The translations under genes were made by a program, and so were the position numbers. The notes under the pieces were generated by a model. The model ran no database searches, was not told the DNA's origin, and saw nothing but the letters and a program-made list of their open reading frames with translations. A stretch of 37,188 nt of DNA from Candidatus Sumerlaeaceae bacterium. GTDB taxonomy: Bacteria; Sumerlaeota; Sumerlaeia; Sumerlaeales; Sumerlaeaceae. The DNA is taken from the NCBI GenBank assembly GCA_019695055.1, contig JAIBAT010000159.1, forward strand, positions 1 to 37,188. The letters are read 5' to 3'. Position 1 is the stretch's first letter. The number at the start of each line of letters is the position of its first letter. Of the stretch, positions 8,231 through 15,820 are shown piece by piece.

Positions 8231-9835
8231 ATGACTTTGTTTGATCGACCCGGCCTTCGCGCTTGGGCTTCAGTTCTACTATTTTCCTGTGGCCGGGCCG
8301 TTTGCGCCCAACCTGAAACTCTGGCTGCGCCGCCCATGAGCGCCTGGGAGGCGCAGGTGACGCCCGCTCCTTTGGACGATTACAAGGCGCGGGTGCCGGC
8401 GGGGGTAAGCGTGAAGGCGTTGCCGGGGAATGCGGTCCGCATTTGCTACCTGATTCCCTCTAATCGTGTCGCCCAGACGAACGCCGTGGCCAAGCTGCAG
8501 TATGCGCTGCTGCAGTGGCGGGAGTTTTACCGCGAGCAGATGGAGCGCAACGGCTTTGGCTCGAAGACGTTTGCTTATGAGACGGATGTGGATGGCGTAA
8601 CGCCCAAGGTGTGGGTGGTCAACGCGCCGAATACGGACGCTTACTATCGTGCCGATCCGTGGAGCCGGGTTTCTCCCGCTGCGCAGGCCGCCGGGCTGCC
8701 GGTTTGGGGTTCGGGCAACATGTGGATCGAGGTTTACGAGGCCCACGTCATGAATTCCGATGGTTCGGTGACCGGCCCGTGGAATGGTGGGGCGAGCTTT
8801 GGGTCTGGCAGCGACGGGGGCGTTGGGATGACCTGCGCATACATGCTGACGCTCGTGACGGATTCGGACCTCACAGATAACCGCCTTTACGACAACCTTA
8901 CGCTGCCCATAATTGGTCCATACCCGATGAAGTACGGTGTTACGCAGGCGAACTTTGACGGGAACACCGTCAGCAGCCTCAGTTCCGTGCAGCATGGCGT
9001 GATATTCCATGAGGCGTCCCATGGGTTCGGTCTCGACCATGATTTTCGCCATGACGGGAACTTTGCGGGGAATTTGATGGGGAACGGGTTCCGTGGCGTG
9101 CGCGGATACCTGAAGTCGAGTCTTTATCCGGCGGATGAGCTGCGAGCATCCTACGCCAGCGCGCTGGTGCTAAATGTGAACCGTTATTTCAATCCGTCGG
9201 TGACCTATACCGAGAACACAAAGCCGACGCTGTCGGTGCTTACGTCCGGTGCTGTTACCCCGTCGACGGGGAGCATCGGGATCCGGTTCCAGGCGTCGGA
9301 TGCCAGTGGCCTCGCGGCGATGCACCTGAAGCTCGACGGTAATGTCATCGGCGAAGCAGCCCTGTCGGGGACGAGCGTGGATCAGACCATCACGACGCCC
9401 TACTTCACCCCGGGCACGGCCAATTCCTATGCGATCAGTGTGTTTGACACGCAGGGGAACCGGCAGGACGCCAGTTTTTCCATTACCCCGAATTCGGGAT
9501 TCAATCGCGGGCCCCAGCCCTTCGTGAAGATCAAGCCATCGAGTGCCCTTACCGGCGCCAGTATCCAGCTCGATGCGGGCATCTCTTCGGATCCGGACGG
9601 GGTTTCTGCCAACATGACAGTGGAGTGGGACCTGAACGGGGACGGGACCTTTGACACGGCACCCACGACCAACAAGGTGCACTACACGTCCTACCCAACG
9701 GCCGGTGTGCGGCTTGTGCGCTGCCGTCTGACGGACACGGCGGGTGGGGTTTCCATCTCGACGCCCATTGGCGTGCGCACCACCAATCCGCCGCCCGCAA
9801 GCGTGCCGCGAGAGCTGTGGGAGACGCTGGACTGA
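8231..9835 (+). CDS. secreted zincin metalloprotease with C-terminal Ig/PKD-like domains
   Basis: 534 residues; the ATG at 8231 follows AGGGGGAT at good spacing. Residues 1-26 are a signal peptide ending in AVCA. The catalytic domain (about 55-310) has HEASHGFGLDH at 260-270, the HExxHxxGxxH zinc motif of metzincins (H260, E261, H264, H270), followed by NLMGNGFRG at about 283-291 as a likely Met-turn. After about residue 320 there is an Ig-like domain, and from about 435 a PKD-like domain (LDAGISSDPDG, then VEWDLNGDGTFD, typical of PKD beta strands). It should act outside the cell or in the periplasm on protein. The exact peptidase family is not assigned. It is a single-gene unit after the membrane-protein pair. 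Confidence 0.8.
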   Translation: MTLFDRPGLRAWASVLLFSCGRAVCAQPETLAAPPMSAWEAQVTPAPLDDYKARVPAGVSVKALPGNAVRICYLIPSNRVAQTNAVAKLQYALLQWREFYREQMERNGFGSKTFAYETDVDGVTPKVWVVNAPNTDAYYRADPWSRVSPAAQAAGLPVWGSGNMWIEVYEAHVMNSDGSVTGPWNGGASFGSGSDGGVGMTCAYMLTLVTDSDLTDNRLYDNLTLPIIGPYPMKYGVTQANFDGNTVSSLSSVQHGVIFHEASHGFGLDHDFRHDGNFAGNLMGNGFRGVRGYLKSSLYPADELRASYASALVLNVNRYFNPSVTYTENTKPTLSVLTSGAVTPSTGSIGIRFQASDASGLAAMHLKLDGNVIGEAALSGTSVDQTITTPYFTPGTANSYAISVFDTQGNRQDASFSITPNSGFNRGPQPFVKIKPSSALTGASIQLDAGISSDPDGVSANMTVEWDLNGDGTFDTAPTTNKVHYTSYPTAGVRLVRCRLTDTAGGVSISTPIGVRTTNPPPASVPRELWETLD

Positions 9836-9913
9836 CCGACGCATCTCACTCCTGAAAAACCCCGTCGCAATTCCGGGCGTTTCATTTTATGGGTCCGTAA
9901 GGGTCAGTAAGTG

Positions 9914-9963
9914 GTTGTAAGGGAATAGGCAAACCGTTTCACCCGTGTTAGTGTCCTTACAAC
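9914..9963. repeat. 9-bp perfect inverted repeat
   Basis: GTTGTAAGG (9914-9922) and CCTTACAAC (9955-9963) are exact reverse complements with a 32-base loop. The GTAAGGG unit also occurs once just upstream, at about 9896-9902. It lies downstream of the metalloprotease stop. There is no T-run, so it is not a standard intrinsic terminator. Confidence 0.6.
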
Positions 9964-10125
9964 ATGATGGCCAAACTCACATTCCTTCCGATATGCCGGA
10001 ATCCGGTAGATCCTGGTATCCTGTCCAGACTCCGCGTTCCCCGAGAAAAAGAAATAAAAAGGATTTAATCCGTGTCGTTCCTTGAAATCGCTAAACTTAA
10101 AAAATCGCCCAAAAAAAAGTTCCCA

Positions 10126-10145
10126 CTGTCAAAAACGTTTGACAG
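10126..10145. repeat. 8-bp perfect inverted repeat, operator-like
   Basis: CTGTCAAA and TTTGACAG flank a four-base AACG centre. Read on the minus strand, a T8 run follows seven bases beyond the stem, but no minus-strand gene ends here. Read on the plus strand it contains TTGACA (10139-10144), a -35 look-alike without a good -10. A regulator-binding site ahead of the 10349 gene is the likeliest reading. Confidence 0.5.
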
Positions 10146-10348
10146 CCGCCGCCGGGTGGAATTTCGGGCAATCGAACCGGGGTGATCCGCTCCAATGTGT
10201 TCGAGGTGGTACGGCAATTGTGCGGAAGCGTTCCCATGGGATGGAGCTTGGAATCGTGAACCATTGTGTTTAGGCGAGTTGCCTGTGCGGATGGCTCTGG
10301 CATTGGAATTGTATTGGGTTGGGGAATTCTGAGTATGGGATCATGATC

Positions 10349-11683
10349 ATGGGCAGGAAAATGGTTCAGAAGACAGTGGTGCTGGTGCTGGCGCTTTCGT
10401 TCGGGTTGGCCCCGGCGTTCGCGCAACCGCCCAATGGTGGAGGCGGCGGCGGGCAGGGCAAACCGCCCGGTGGCAAGGGGCAGCAGGGCGGCGGTCAGCA
10501 GCAGCAAAAAATGCAGCAGGAACAGCAGAAGCGCCGCCAGCAGATGCAACAGCAGCGGCAGAAGGCGCAGCAACAGTTCTCGCAGCAGCGCAAGACGATT
10601 GCGCGGCCTACCTCTTTCCCGACGGCGTTTGGAGGGGATGCGGGTACGACGCGGGTGCCGGTGATGACGAATGATCCCATGACCTCGACTTCAGCGGTGG
10701 CGGGCGCCACAACGGCCACGAAGCCGGCCGCCAAGGTCGTGGAGAAGCGGGATCCCAGTATTGATTACAATGTGCCCGGTGTGATGGCGGACGGGCCGAT
10801 GCCGCAGGCGGCAACGGCGGAGGTTCGGGAACTCCTGCAGAACCTGAGCCCGGACGAACGCGCGAAGGTGATGCAATATGTTCAGGGTTTAACGGTGGAG
10901 GAGCGGCAGGGGCTTCGCACGACAATGGGTGTCGTGAATCCGGACGAGCGGCGCACGAAGCTCCTGGCGATGGTTCAGAAGGGTGAGAAGCCGGTGGCGG
11001 CCTCGACGGACATGCAGCGACTGGAGCAGGAATTGAAGTCGGATCTGGGGCCCGCGCTGGTGGTGAAAGCCGCCAATCCGACGAAATCAAAGTTCAGCTC
11101 GAAGGCCGTGGCGGCGAGTGCGGTTCTGCCGCAGATTGGCACCCTGGCTCCGGATTTCAGCCTTGAGACCCTTGAGGGGCGGCCGATTTCACTGTCCAGT
11201 TTTCGCGGCAAGCCTCTGGTGGTGGAATTCGGTTCGGTCACGTGCCCTGTCTATCGCGGGCATATCGAGGAGATGGCGGAGCTTAAAAGCCGCCACAAGG
11301 ATAAAGCCAATTTCTTGTTGGTCTACACTCTGGAGGCGCACCCGAGCGGCTCCGCAAGCCCCTATTCGGACCACGAGTGGATCCCGCGCAAGAACCAGAC
11401 GGACGGCATCCTGAGAATGCAGACCAGTACCACGGTTCAGCGCAAGGAACTGGCCGATGAACTTGTGCGGCGTCATGGTGAGAAAATGACCATTGCCATT
11501 GATACCATGGACAACAAGACGTGGCAGGCCTACGGCGCCCGGGCGAACTCCGCATTTGTCATCGATGCGGATGGCCGGATCGTGGCCGCACAGGAATGGG
11601 CCAATCCCGCGGGGCTGGCGACGGCCCTTGCCGGGCCGGACGCGGGAAGGGCGGCAACAGTTACGGATGCAAAGCCCCGTTAG
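10349..11683 (+). CDS. secreted deiodinase/peroxiredoxin-like protein with Gln-rich N-terminus
   Basis: 444 residues from the ATG at 10349, which has GGGA eight bases upstream; ATGs at 10343 and 10361 are alternatives. A signal peptide ends in AFA at residue 25. Residues 30-90 are low-complexity Gly/Gln-rich sequence with many QQ and KR. A thioredoxin-fold domain runs from about 262 to 435 (LAPDFSLETLEGRPISLSSF). Its active-site region, EFGSVTCPVYR with C299, then VYTLEAHPSG, then AIDTMDNKTWQAYGA, matches the iodothyronine-deiodinase family (FGS.TU/C-P..., VY..EAH, DTMDN). Cys occupies the selenocysteine position. Bacterial members are probably thiol oxidoreductases or peroxiredoxins; the substrate is unknown. 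The protein should be periplasmic or secreted. Confidence 0.75.
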   Translation: MGRKMVQKTVVLVLALSFGLAPAFAQPPNGGGGGGQGKPPGGKGQQGGGQQQQKMQQEQQKRRQQMQQQRQKAQQQFSQQRKTIARPTSFPTAFGGDAGTTRVPVMTNDPMTSTSAVAGATTATKPAAKVVEKRDPSIDYNVPGVMADGPMPQAATAEVRELLQNLSPDERAKVMQYVQGLTVEERQGLRTTMGVVNPDERRTKLLAMVQKGEKPVAASTDMQRLEQELKSDLGPALVVKAANPTKSKFSSKAVAASAVLPQIGTLAPDFSLETLEGRPISLSSFRGKPLVVEFGSVTCPVYRGHIEEMAELKSRHKDKANFLLVYTLEAHPSGSASPYSDHEWIPRKNQTDGILRMQTSTTVQRKELADELVRRHGEKMTIAIDTMDNKTWQAYGARANSAFVIDADGRIVAAQEWANPAGLATALAGPDAGRAATVTDAKPR

Positions 11684-11692
11684 GCGGACCTG

Positions 11693-11935
11693 TTACCGCT
11701 TCACGTAGCGCATGAGGTAGAGCAGCAGAAGGGCCCCGACCGTGGCGGCAATGAGTTCGCCGAGGAGGCCGATGGCCGCAATGCCGAGGAGGCCAAACAG
11801 GAAACCGCCAAGGAGCGCCCCAATGACCCCCACGATAAGATTGCCCACGAGGCCGAAATCCTTGCCGCGCATGATCTGGCCGGCCAGCCATCCGGCGGCG
11901 AGGCCGATAAGCAGAAACCACAGCAGTGACATCAT
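11693..11935 (-). CDS. GlsB/YeaQ/YmgE-family small membrane protein
   Basis: 80 residues, starting at the first of two adjacent ATGs, with AGGGAGGAA 6-9 bases upstream. Nearly the whole chain is hydrophobic and Gly-rich, with three membrane segments: LLWFLLIGLAAGWLAGQIM, then an IVGVIGALLGGFLFGLLG hairpin, then a third span. The G-rich first helix followed by MRGKDFGLVGNLIVGVIGA is diagnostic of the transglycosylase-associated (GlsB/YeaQ) family, commonly stress-induced and of unknown molecular role. It converges on the deiodinase-like gene with a 9-base gap. Confidence 0.85.
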   Translation of the reverse strand: MMSLLWFLLIGLAAGWLAGQIMRGKDFGLVGNLIVGVIGALLGGFLFGLLGIAAIGLLGELIAATVGALLLLYLMRYVKR

Positions 11936-12026
11936 GTCGGTGTTCCTCCCTGATCTGTAGTGTCCAACAGATTGCCAAAACTTGTCGTCCGCGTCAACGG
12001 CAAAGGGGTGGCGCACAAATAAAAAA

Positions 12027-12068
12027 CCCGCCCTCCGGCAAAGGGGGTTTGGGGAGCCGGAGGGCGGG
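12027..12068 (-). terminator. intrinsic terminator of the amt-glnK operon
   Basis: A perfect 13-bp stem, cccgccctccggc (12027-12039) against gccggagggcggg (12056-12068), has a 16-base loop. On the minus strand the hairpin is followed immediately by six T (12026-12021). It starts 36 bases after the glnK stop. Confidence 0.9.
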
Positions 12069-12104
12069 CGCCGCCATGGGCGGCTTTTGGGGGGTGCACT
12101 TGGT

Positions 12105-12443
12105 TTAGAGCGCGTCCTGGCCTTCTTCACCGGTTCGGATGCGAATGGCGTTTTGGACGTCCATGACAAAGATTTTGCCGTCACCGATATGGCCGGTCCG
12201 GGCATTTTCGAGGACGGCCTTGGTGGCTTCATTGACAAGCTGATCCTCGACCACGACGTCGAGCTGGATCTTCGGCAGGAAGAAGATGTTGTACTCCAGC
12301 CCGCGGTAAATTTCCTTGTGGCCGCGCTGGCGACCGTAGCCCTTCACCTCGGTCACGGTCATGCCCTTGATCCCGATGTTGTTCAGCGCGTCCTTCACCT
12401 GCTCCAGCTTGTGCGGCTGGATGATACATTTGAGAAGTTTCAT
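12105..12443 (-). CDS. glnK: P-II nitrogen regulatory protein (GlnK/GlnB family)
   Basis: 112 residues, the standard length for P-II. It starts MKLLKCIIQPHKLEQVKDAL and carries the T-loop GYGRQRGHKEIYRGLEY, with Y51 at the uridylylation position. VVEDQLVNEATKAVLENART and TGHIGDGKIFV, the P-II B- and C-loop signatures, are also intact. P-II trimers sense ATP/ADP and 2-oxoglutarate and block the Amt channel when nitrogen is ample. The gene lies 49 bp downstream of amt on the same strand and is followed by the terminator at 12027-12068. Adjacency to amt makes glnK the better symbol than glnB. The order amt-glnK is the reverse of the enterobacterial glnK-amtB. Confidence 0.93.
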   Translation of the reverse strand: MKLLKCIIQPHKLEQVKDALNNIGIKGMTVTEVKGYGRQRGHKEIYRGLEYNIFFLPKIQLDVVVEDQLVNEATKAVLENARTGHIGDGKIFVMDVQNAIRIRTGEEGQDAL

Positions 12444-12492
12444 GTTTCCCGTTCCCGCGTTCCTTATTTATTCCGTCTTATTCTTTTGATTT

Positions 12493-13863
12493 TTAACTCG
12501 TGTAGGCTGCTTCGCCATGTTCGATGATGTCGAGACCCATCTGCTCTTCCTCGGTGGATACCCTGAGGCCCATCGTCAGGTCGAGGACTTTCAGGATGAT
12601 GTAGGATACAATGACCGCGTAGGCAATAGTGGCGACAACAGCAAGAATCTGGGCCCCCATCAGGGCGACGCCCCCGCCAAGGAGACTGGGTTTGGTGACG
12701 GCGGAGTTCAGGTAGCTGCTGGCGAAGACACCCGTGAGGATGGCGCCGATGGTGCCGCCAACGCCGTGGACGCCGAAAGCGTCGAGGGCGTCGTCAATAC
12801 CCTTACGGGCGCGAAGCGTGACGGCGTAGGAGCAAACGACACCGGCAATGCCGCCGATGACAATGGCGGCCAGCGGTCCGACATACCCGGCTGCGGGTGT
12901 AATGGCGACGAGACCCGCTACGGCACCAGAGGCGGCGCCAAGGATCGTGGGCTTGTCCTTAAAGAACCAATCCACGAACATCCAGGCCACAGCCCCCGCG
13001 GCAGCGGCGATGTGTGTGCTTGTAAAGGCGACGACGGCGACGCTGCCCGAGCTGAGCGCGCTACCGGCGTTAAATCCAAACCAGCCAAACCACAGCAGTC
13101 CTGCGCCGAGAACCGTGGTGATAAGGTTGTGAGGCACGAAAGCTTCCCGCGGAAACCCGCGGCGTGGCTTGATCATGATGGCGACGAGGAGCGCCGTGTA
13201 GCCGGAGGAAATGTGGACGACTGTTCCGCCGGCGAAATCAAGGGCACCGAGTTTCAGCAGCCAGCCATTCTCGCTCCACACCCAGTGGGCCACCGGGCAG
13301 TAGACGAGAATGCACCACAGGCTGATGAAGGCGAGGTAGGTCTTGAATTTCATGCGTTCAGCGAAGGCCCCGGAGATGAGCGCCGGGGTGATCACGGCGA
13401 ACATGCACTGGTACATCATGAAAAGCCGGTGAGGGACTGTGTTGGCATAAACGGTGTGAGGCGCAAGGCCGACATTGCGCGCACCCGCCCAATTAAGGGA
13501 TCCCAGGAAACTGGATTCTCCGACCTTGATTAACGAGGGGCCAAAGGCGAGGGAGTAACCAAAAAGAACCCAGATGATCGTGATGACCCCCAGTGCGATG
13601 AAGCTTTGCATCACGACGGAAAGGACGTTTTTATTACGGACGAGTCCGCCGTAGAAAAAGGCAAGAGCCGGAGTCATGAGCATGACAAGGGCGGTACTGA
13701 CAAGGAGCCATGCCGTGTCGGCGCCGTTGATGTCGGCGATGGTCTTGTGGGGATTTTCAGCCTTGGTACAGCCGAGCAGAGCGAAAAGGGCCACACAGGC
13801 CAAGAGGGCCATTATGAAGGAGCGGTTTCGCGGGGAAGTCCGAAATCGTTTAAGGAACATCAT
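12493..13863 (-). CDS. amt: ammonium transporter (Amt)
   Basis: 456 residues with an N-terminal signal sequence and eleven membrane segments in the mature chain, as in AmtB. After the signal peptide come DTAWLLVSTALVMLMTPALA and FFYGGLVRNKNVLS, the family signature. The twin pore histidines are in GGTVVHISSGYTALL and DAFGVHGVGGTIGAILTG. The C-terminal EEEQMGLDIIEHGEAAY, which docks GlnK in the family, is intact. The signal peptide ends ALFALLGCTKA, and LLGC resembles a lipobox. The product is an inner-membrane NH4+/NH3 channel. The gene is first in the amt-glnK unit. I found no clear sigma-54 promoter in the 184-bp region upstream. Confidence 0.95.
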   Translation of the reverse strand: MMFLKRFRTSPRNRSFIMALLACVALFALLGCTKAENPHKTIADINGADTAWLLVSTALVMLMTPALAFFYGGLVRNKNVLSVVMQSFIALGVITIIWVLFGYSLAFGPSLIKVGESSFLGSLNWAGARNVGLAPHTVYANTVPHRLFMMYQCMFAVITPALISGAFAERMKFKTYLAFISLWCILVYCPVAHWVWSENGWLLKLGALDFAGGTVVHISSGYTALLVAIMIKPRRGFPREAFVPHNLITTVLGAGLLWFGWFGFNAGSALSSGSVAVVAFTSTHIAAAAGAVAWMFVDWFFKDKPTILGAASGAVAGLVAITPAAGYVGPLAAIVIGGIAGVVCSYAVTLRARKGIDDALDAFGVHGVGGTIGAILTGVFASSYLNSAVTKPSLLGGGVALMGAQILAVVATIAYAVIVSYIILKVLDLTMGLRVSTEEEQMGLDIIEHGEAAYTS

Positions 13864-13994
13864 TTTGCGGCCTTTCTCTTTGTTTGAAAACTGTGGCGGG
13901 TGTGGATGCGTTCTTAGCTGATTTCAAGAAAAAATTCATGGTGATTAGCGATAAAATTGCAGTCTCACTTCAAAAACTAGGTTCTTTTTGCCCA

Positions 13995-14017
13995 TATTAA
14001 GGCCGTGTTATTAAGGC
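13995..14017. repeat. 9-bp direct repeat in the amt/beta-lactamase divergent region
   Basis: TATTAAGGC occurs at 13995-14003 and again at 14009-14017, 14 bases apart, in the 184-bp divergent intergenic region 30-50 bases before the 14048 start. It may be a regulator-binding site; no family is assigned. Confidence 0.5.
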
Positions 14018-14047
14018 ATGATTCACATATGAAAGGCTGTATTTGCT

Positions 14048-15046
14048 ATGTTTAAAACTGACTTTGTGCGCATTGCGGGAATTGTCCTGCTGCTTTCACA
14101 AGTTGCAATATGTTCAGCCAACGAATTGCGTAATTCCGAGGGCTATGGAAGAGCGATCACGGTAACTTCGCAAACAACCACGTTTTCCAAAGGGTGGCGT
14201 GGCGAACTGGAAAGGATTGTCGCTGCACATCGTGGGGTCATGGGGGTGAGCCTTAAGAATCTAGGGACCGGCGAGAGCGTGGAGATTAATGCGGATGAGG
14301 AGTTTCCGACGGCGAGCACCATCAAACTAGCGGTGCTTTGCACGGTGTTTGACGAGATGACCTCTCCGACGGGGAGATTCCCTGATTACTATTTGACGCG
14401 CAAGTACGACGAGGCGACGAGTGTTGGCGGCGCGGGATTCGTGAAGCAGTTCAGGAATGGGACAAATGTGGAACTCAAGGAACTGGTTCATTTCATGATC
14501 ACGGTCAGCGACAATGTGGCAACCAACATGTTGGTCGAATGGCTGGGTGGGCTGGACAGTGTGAACGCCTGGCTTGGGGCGCATGGGTTCAAGGCGACAC
14601 GCATGCTGGCAACGATCGGGGGGAAGCTGGTATGGAACAAGGAACTGAAGGACAAGTGGGGGATCGGAGTGACGACGCCTAACGAAATGCGGCGGTTGAT
14701 GGAAATGATCAAAACCGGCAAGGCGGGTAGCACCACTGCGACGGATGAAATGCTGCGGGTGTTGGGGCATCAGTACTTTGACGACGGCATTGCGGGCGAG
14801 GTGCCGCCGGGAGCGTGGGTTGGCAGCAAAAGTGGCGCACTCAACGAGACCCGGTCTGACAACGCGATTGTCTGTTCGCCGGGAGGGACCTACGTGCTTT
14901 CCGTATACACAAAGGGGAATGCGGACAAGCGGTGGACCTCGGAGAACGAGGCGGAAAACGCCATCCGCGCCATATCAAGGATTGTTTACAGACACTACAA
15001 CCCGAAAACTACATGGAGTCGGCCTGCTGGTGCTGGGCGCTTGTAG
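14048..15046 (+). CDS. class A beta-lactamase-fold serine hydrolase
   Basis: 332 residues; a signal peptide (about 1-24) ends in CSA. The three active-site motifs of the penicillin-recognising fold are present: S90-T-I-K93 (SxxK), S154-D-N156 (SDN) and K261-S-G263 (KTG-type). The omega-loop region between them (TRMLATIGGKLVWNKELKD, then VTTPNEM) lacks the ExxLN motif that supplies the deacylating Glu166 of true class A enzymes. It may therefore be a slow acyl-enzyme former, a PBP-like carboxypeptidase or esterase, or an inactive relative. The best family label is the beta-lactamase2 / serine hydrolase group. It is secreted to the periplasm and is the first gene of a plus-strand group, with a 78-bp gap to the prepilin. 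Confidence 0.85.
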   Translation: MFKTDFVRIAGIVLLLSQVAICSANELRNSEGYGRAITVTSQTTTFSKGWRGELERIVAAHRGVMGVSLKNLGTGESVEINADEEFPTASTIKLAVLCTVFDEMTSPTGRFPDYYLTRKYDEATSVGGAGFVKQFRNGTNVELKELVHFMITVSDNVATNMLVEWLGGLDSVNAWLGAHGFKATRMLATIGGKLVWNKELKDKWGIGVTTPNEMRRLMEMIKTGKAGSTTATDEMLRVLGHQYFDDGIAGEVPPGAWVGSKSGALNETRSDNAIVCSPGGTYVLSVYTKGNADKRWTSENEAENAIRAISRIVYRHYNPKTTWSRPAGAGRL

Positions 15047-15124
15047 GCAGATTTGTGTTTTCGCGATTGAATTCGTGTCCCAGACTTTGCTACGAACTCG
15101 GTCCCGCCAGAAAAAGGAGACATA

Positions 15125-15793
15125 ATGATTCGCGACAAAGCCCGCGGTAATGCCCGGGCATTCACTCTCATTGAATTGCTTATCGTGGTGGCCATTATTG
15201 CCATTTTGGCGGCTATTGCCGTGCCGAATTTCCTGGAAGCGCAAGTTCGGTCGAAGGTTTCGCGGGCACGTGCGGACGCCCGTTCCATCGCCACGGCGCT
15301 GGAGTCGTATGCTGTGGATAACAACAAGTATCCCATCCCTCGGACGATTGCAGTGGAGTTGAAGGGGACCCTGGATTCGGCCGCGCAATTTGTGCCGGGG
15401 GGATCTGTTCAGGCTACGCTGGGCGGTTTTGCGGGTGGCGTAACGAGCCCCATCGCCTATCTCTCAACGGCCAATATCAAGGATGTGTTCGCGCAGAACC
15501 AGTTTGACGAACTGCACAACGACTTTTTCTACCAGAATATTGATTATTGGTATAGTCCCGGGGTGCTTTTCGCAGAGTCCGCCAATCCGGTTTATCCGCA
15601 GACTCTGGCGAGCATCGACCCGTCTGGCGAGCCGGGCTACTGGAAGACGGTCTACGGATCGTACAAAATGGGATCCATTGGGCCGGACAGGGATTACAGC
15701 GGAGGTCGGAACATTTATGATCCCACCAATGGTACTGTGAGTGGGGGCGACATTTACCGTTCCCAGAAACGCACGGAGGGCGGGGGCTTCTAA
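15125..15793 (+). CDS. type IV prepilin / pseudopilin-like protein
   Basis: 222 residues; AGGAGA sits 5-6 bases before the ATG. The N-terminus is a class III signal: a short basic leader, then RAFTLIELLIVVAIIAILA with the E at mature position +5. The residue before the cleavage site is Ala rather than the usual Gly. The helix continues into VPNFLEAQVRSKVSRARADARS, as in GspG-type proteins. The C-terminal domain has IGPDRDYSGG, then YDPTNGTVSGGDIY. The protein should be processed by a prepilin peptidase and assembled in a type II secretion or type IV pilus filament. No assembly genes are in the window. Confidence 0.9.
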   Translation: MIRDKARGNARAFTLIELLIVVAIIAILAAIAVPNFLEAQVRSKVSRARADARSIATALESYAVDNNKYPIPRTIAVELKGTLDSAAQFVPGGSVQATLGGFAGGVTSPIAYLSTANIKDVFAQNQFDELHNDFFYQNIDYWYSPGVLFAESANPVYPQTLASIDPSGEPGYWKTVYGSYKMGSIGPDRDYSGGRNIYDPTNGTVSGGDIYRSQKRTEGGGF

Positions 15794-15820
15794 GCCAACC
15801 AAGGCCCCTGTTGTGGGCTT

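Larger units (their letters stand above)
9836..10348. other. gene-free stretch with two perfect inverted repeats
   Basis: No convincing gene is present. A 63-codon frame at 10082-10273 has an unlikely composition and no ribosome-binding site. The stretch is AT-rich in its middle (10050-10120, several A runs) and holds the two inverted repeats listed separately. I see no recognisable riboswitch or sRNA and no clear promoter pair. It probably carries the promoter and leader of the 10349 gene. Confidence 0.6.

Noticed and set aside
10082..10273. 63-codon plus-strand frame in the intergenic stretch
   Set aside because: There is no ribosome-binding site, composition is odd and it runs through the inverted repeat at 10126-10145.
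10484..10600. CAG-rich repeat in the deiodinase-like gene
   Set aside because: It is coding low-complexity for Gln in the open frame, with no regular unit that would make it a separate repeat element.
12517..13533. 338-codon frame on the plus strand
   Set aside because: It is antisense to amt, whose protein is complete and matches the family; the translation is low-complexity and has no Shine-Dalgarno.
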